Positions 60,471 through 64,000 of a stretch of DNA of 64,000 nucleotides are shown here, piece after piece. Source of the stretch: Mycteria americana (Eukaryota > Chordata > Aves > Ciconiiformes > Ciconiidae); assembly GCF_035582795.1 (NCBI RefSeq), contig NC_134373.1, positions 11,457,501-11,521,500 on the forward strand, read 5' to 3'. The notes under the pieces are model-generated. The model was not told the origin of the DNA. It made no database searches and saw nothing but the letters and a program-made list of their open reading frames with translations. How positions within the stretch are numbered: position 1 is the stretch's first letter; the number at the start of each line of letters is the position of its first letter. Made by a program: the position numbers and the translations under genes.

Positions 60471-62757
60471 CTTTGAAAGAGAAAAGGGTAAAGTTGCTTA
60501 AGTTAATTTCAGAAATACTAAAAATGTAATTAAAATAGCTCTGACACATGCTAAGAAATCTTAAGCAGAACTGACACTAAAGAGTTAATATTGCTGTTTT
60601 TCCACCATTACCACTGCTGCTAAAAAACTATAATAGACCCTATTATAGTTAAGGCTTAAGTATTGGCAACACGCATCTAAATTTTACTTGACAGTTTCCC
60701 CTGCTGCTGAGGGTGAGAACTGGTAAGCTTTTCATCAGAACAAGGAACAGGTATTTCTCAGCCAGTATTCATAGTCCCTTGGAATGTTTTCAACATTGTA
60801 TATATATCTATATGTGCACGTGCTTATTCTTTTGAAGTCCTATGTTTTATACAGACCATTGTAAATGGGGAGGCTAATGAATATTCTGTCATTAGATTTT
60901 CAAGGAGTGCCAAATAACAAGATGTCATCAATTCTGTCTGGCATTTTGCAGTGTTTTACTCTTGCAATTCATCATAAACTGATGTAAACCCTTCCAAAAT
61001 GTAGTTACTACCAAACAAAATACAGACTTACAAAATTGTTCCTTTGGATAACCTAGTATGGTGCTACTACAGTTTTCATCGTGTTCTGCATTGTTAAGTT
61101 CCACAGAACTTGCTGGAAATGCAATAGAGCCCACTACTTGTCCTTAACTCTACCAGAACATGAATATTTTCTGGTCAGAGAACTGCAACTTTACAGAGTT
61201 GACTATCTGAGGACAGATTTTTCCTCTTAAGATTCCAGAACGTATAGTCATTAAGAATTGGAATGGGGGTGGGGGAAAAAAAAAAAAAGTTATTGAGGAT
61301 GTAATGAAGACTCTGAGATGCCCAGAAGCAAGAAAGCAAGTAGAGTAGTAACTATGACAGAATGTCAAACATCCCACAGGTCCACACTAACATTTATCAA
61401 AGGAGGCTATTCATAATTGCTTCCCTCATGATACTATGGTTTTTGCGAGTTATTCCAGATATTGACAAACCCTCTATGCGAGATGCCAAAATAGAAAGGA
61501 CTGTTCATCCTTGATCCTGTCCAGACATGAGTGTATATGGAGTCGTTATTTTGTCAAAAGTAGCCACTTCATGGATATCATCTCCCATCATCCTTTCCTA
61601 TCAAAGAACCTCTTTCGCCACCAAACAACGGCGTCGCTCCTGCTTGCTGCAGGCTCCGTGAAGAAGACTGGGACTACCGTCTCACCACAAATGATAATAC
61701 GTAGCATTATAATTGATAATACCTGACCATACCTAGTAGAACATGACTAACTGACTTTACTAAATATTATTACCCCACATGTACCTTTTAGGGTGTTTTT
61801 CTTTGGGTTTTTGTGTTTGTTTTTTTACTGCATTTGCTGGTGCAACAGTTAAAAAATATCCAGATTTAACACTATACAGCAAGCGCAGACAGTTGATGTC
61901 TATAACTATCCCCCTCTCAAAGACTATCTTCTCAAAGTTCAGCTACTTTGAAAGGCCTTGATTAGAGTCTGAACTCCCAAAGAATGCAAAGTTATGGAAA
62001 TGTGCCTTACAAACAAAAAGAAGTTTGTACTTTTGATTAAGAACTTTTTTTTAAAGGACTGAACATGGCAAAACACTATATATTTCTGAAGAGTATATGC
62101 TCAGTCACAAGACTGCCAAGTTTTTATATAAAATTATTAAAGTAGAAAGATAAGTTAGAGATAAGACAGGAAGCAAGGAAGCACTGCATCAAAAAGATTG
62201 CATTTTGTTTGCCCAGTTGTGCAATAAAAGGTTAAATTATAGACAAGAATGTGACCTTTCTAGAATATATTTCATCAGATTTGTTAATAATCTGTCCTCT
62301 GAATGAAAATATAAAGAAACTAAAAATACAAAACACAAAACTCAAAGCACAAGCCTGACTACAATAATAGCCAGACGGTGAACCAAAGATCCTTTTAATA
62401 CATTACGGAAAAGCAGAAATCTACACTTTTAAATATCCAGCTGATAATACCAATACATTGTGAAATGTCTGACAGATCATATTAGTAGTATTAAGCTTCC
62501 AAATTAACACTCACTTTTTCTAGGTGCTCCACAAACACAAAAGATAAGATTTTTGCCTGGAGGAGTTTGTTACTTACTCTGGATTTTTTATAAGAAGTTT
62601 TTGAATGAAGTCTTTGGCAGGCTGTGAAACTGATGAAAATGTTTCTTCTGAATAATCCACATTCACTTGAGATATATTAAGGTAAGTTTCTTGATTATCA
62701 GCTCCCACAAATGGAGATTCTTGTGTCAGCAGCATGTATGATATTACACCTATGTTC
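60188..62757 (-). CDS. STK17B: STK17B (DRAK2) Ser/Thr kinase, last two coding exons
   Basis: STK17B is a DAP-kinase-family serine/threonine kinase linked in mammals to lymphocyte signalling and apoptosis. Two exons are visible: the C-terminal lobe of the kinase domain (62578-62757) and the tail with the stop codon (60188-60470). Together they encode about 153 residues. The kinase part has the helix F to helix I region (WNIGVISYMLL, SPFVGADNQETYLNI, IQKLLIKNPEERPTAE); the tail has the family-specific KEDKENIPEDSS and SKRFRFDDS. The N-lobe, catalytic loop and DFG lie beyond the right edge. The gene is in the same orientation as DNAH7 and upstream of it, as in human. STK17A is the nearest alternative, but the tail motifs and the DNAH7 neighbour favour STK17B. 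Confidence 0.95.
60471..62577 (-). other. STK17B: STK17B last intron
   Basis: 2107 bp, GT-AG, AT-rich, with an A run at 61267-61279. No exon or repeat recognised. Confidence 0.8.
62578..62757 (-). CDS. STK17B: STK17B penultimate coding exon (kinase C-lobe)
   Basis: Encodes 60 residues from the W of helix F to KNPE, including YMLLTQESPFVG and NVDYSEETFSSVSQ. Acceptor TTATCTCAG, donor CCAGA|GTAAGT; enters and leaves in phase 2. No frame break. Confidence 0.96.
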
Positions 62758-64000
62758 CTGAGATAAGAACACAATGTATAATCCTACTAGGATACCTAAA
62801 CAATATACCTCCCATATTTATTATGCTGCAGATCAAACTTCCTGATGTATGCCACACTCAAAGAATTAGAAATATCATGTGACATCTCACTTATGTGATT
62901 CAAGCGTGTATGCACATACACATACAATAAAAGCTATGTATATATCCCAATGAAGGGATTTTTGAAAATTGCTTACTTTCAATATACCATTTTCTTCCCA
63001 CTGAGATTGTTAGGAAAAGGAAATATATCACTTTTACACAGCCCATTCTTGGACATATGGCAACTCTGGATGATAGAACTGCAAAAAGATAGACTTTCTA
63101 ATTTGCATGCAAATAAAAACCATCTTTCACTACAATTCTGGATGAAGTATCAAAGACAGATTTAGTCAACCTTTCTGTACAATCGACATTTGTGTTACAG
63201 TATCCTCTTGCTGAGATGTTTTTTTCCCTAAGAACATGAACGTGAGTACCACACATCATGTGATTTACTATAAGCCTTAGATGGTTTCTTGACGCCTAAT
63301 AAAAACGGTTTTGTGATCTGATAGATCAAACCTTAGTACTCATTACAGTGTGGAAACATGCAGCTGCTGTGTTTGTCATTCTGAGTAGAGCACCAATAGT
63401 TTGTTTTTATGTCTTCCCACAAAAGCAGGCAAATAAGTGGTTAAAAAACATTCACTAATAGATTTAATTACTATTACAAGTTGAGAATTTCAAAGGAGTA
63501 ATTAGATCATAGCAACTTTTAAAACTGAATTTCAATTATTCAGATGCTTAAGAGCAGCATATGAATATTTTATGTTTTTAAGGAAACATCCCAAAGCTAG
63601 CCTTTTCACTAACATAGCTTATGAAATTAATAGGCTACAAAGGTAAACTAAGCCACAATTTTATTAAGTATAAGGTACTTGTCTCATTTTTTATGACTCA
63701 TTCTGCAGATATTGCTCTAAAGATAAGAAGTAGAAAGTTCAAATACTTCTTACCATTTGTATAATAAAAGTATTTAATGATACAAAAGTGGGGAGGGAGG
63801 AGCGTCCAAGAGTAGTTAATACCTGAAGCATGTCATCCAAGAGTAACTAAAGTATGCTATCCAATCATTGTTATTGTTCCCTTAGAACAAATACCTATAC
63901 TCTGCATGCTTAGAAGCCACCTGCATTCCCTACTAGGTGTGCACCAGACCCGTATACAGTAATTCCTGTAAGCCCCGAATTATATTCTGAGGGCTCCTTC
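62758..64000 (-). other. STK17B: STK17B intron (partial)
   Basis: AT-rich, no kinase-domain exon visible up to the window edge; the exon carrying the catalytic and activation loops must lie further right. Confidence 0.7.

Overview
This is a 64 kb piece of AT-rich vertebrate nuclear DNA, almost certainly from a bird. The evidence is several CR1 LINE copies with the typical avian 3' end, an avian-type solo endogenous-retrovirus LTR, and split genes with short exons and compact GT-AG introns. The gene content matches the conserved DNAH7 - STK17B neighbourhood (human 2q32.3). The window has no operons, CRISPR arrays, tRNAs or rRNAs that I can recognise.

Layout: both recognised genes are on the minus strand, one behind the other. 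From 3481 to 50669 lie the first 27 coding exons of DNAH7, an axonemal inner-arm dynein heavy chain. Exon 1 (ATG at 50669) is in a CpG island at about 50390-50870. The exons run leftwards through the N-terminal tail, the linker, and AAA1 with Walker A, Walker B and sensor I, and stop at the AAA1/AAA2 junction. The 27 exons sum to 4497 nt (1499 codons). All are in frame, all junctions are GT-AG, and no exon is broken, so the gene looks intact; the rest lies beyond the left edge. From 60188 rightwards are the last two coding exons of STK17B (DRAK2), a DAP-kinase-family Ser/Thr kinase; the rest of it lies beyond the right edge. About 9.5 kb separates the STK17B stop from the DNAH7 start. It holds the probable STK17B 3' UTR, a long CR1 copy and the DNAH7 promoter.

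Mobile DNA sits in introns and the intergenic space. It comprises a solo LTR with a perfect 5-bp target duplication (16332-17402), a fossil 2.5 kb hAT transposon with terminal inverted repeats and an 8-bp target duplication (29575-32100), and five CR1 copies of different ages.

I found no undescribed biological system here. The points most worth a second look are a near-perfect RFX X-box just upstream of the DNAH7 ATG, simple-repeat tracts that serve as the polypyrimidine tracts of DNAH7 exons 2, 7 and 10, the two well-bounded transposon insertions, a G-rich/polypurine tract, and one unexplained protein-like reading frame in an intron (34432-34677).
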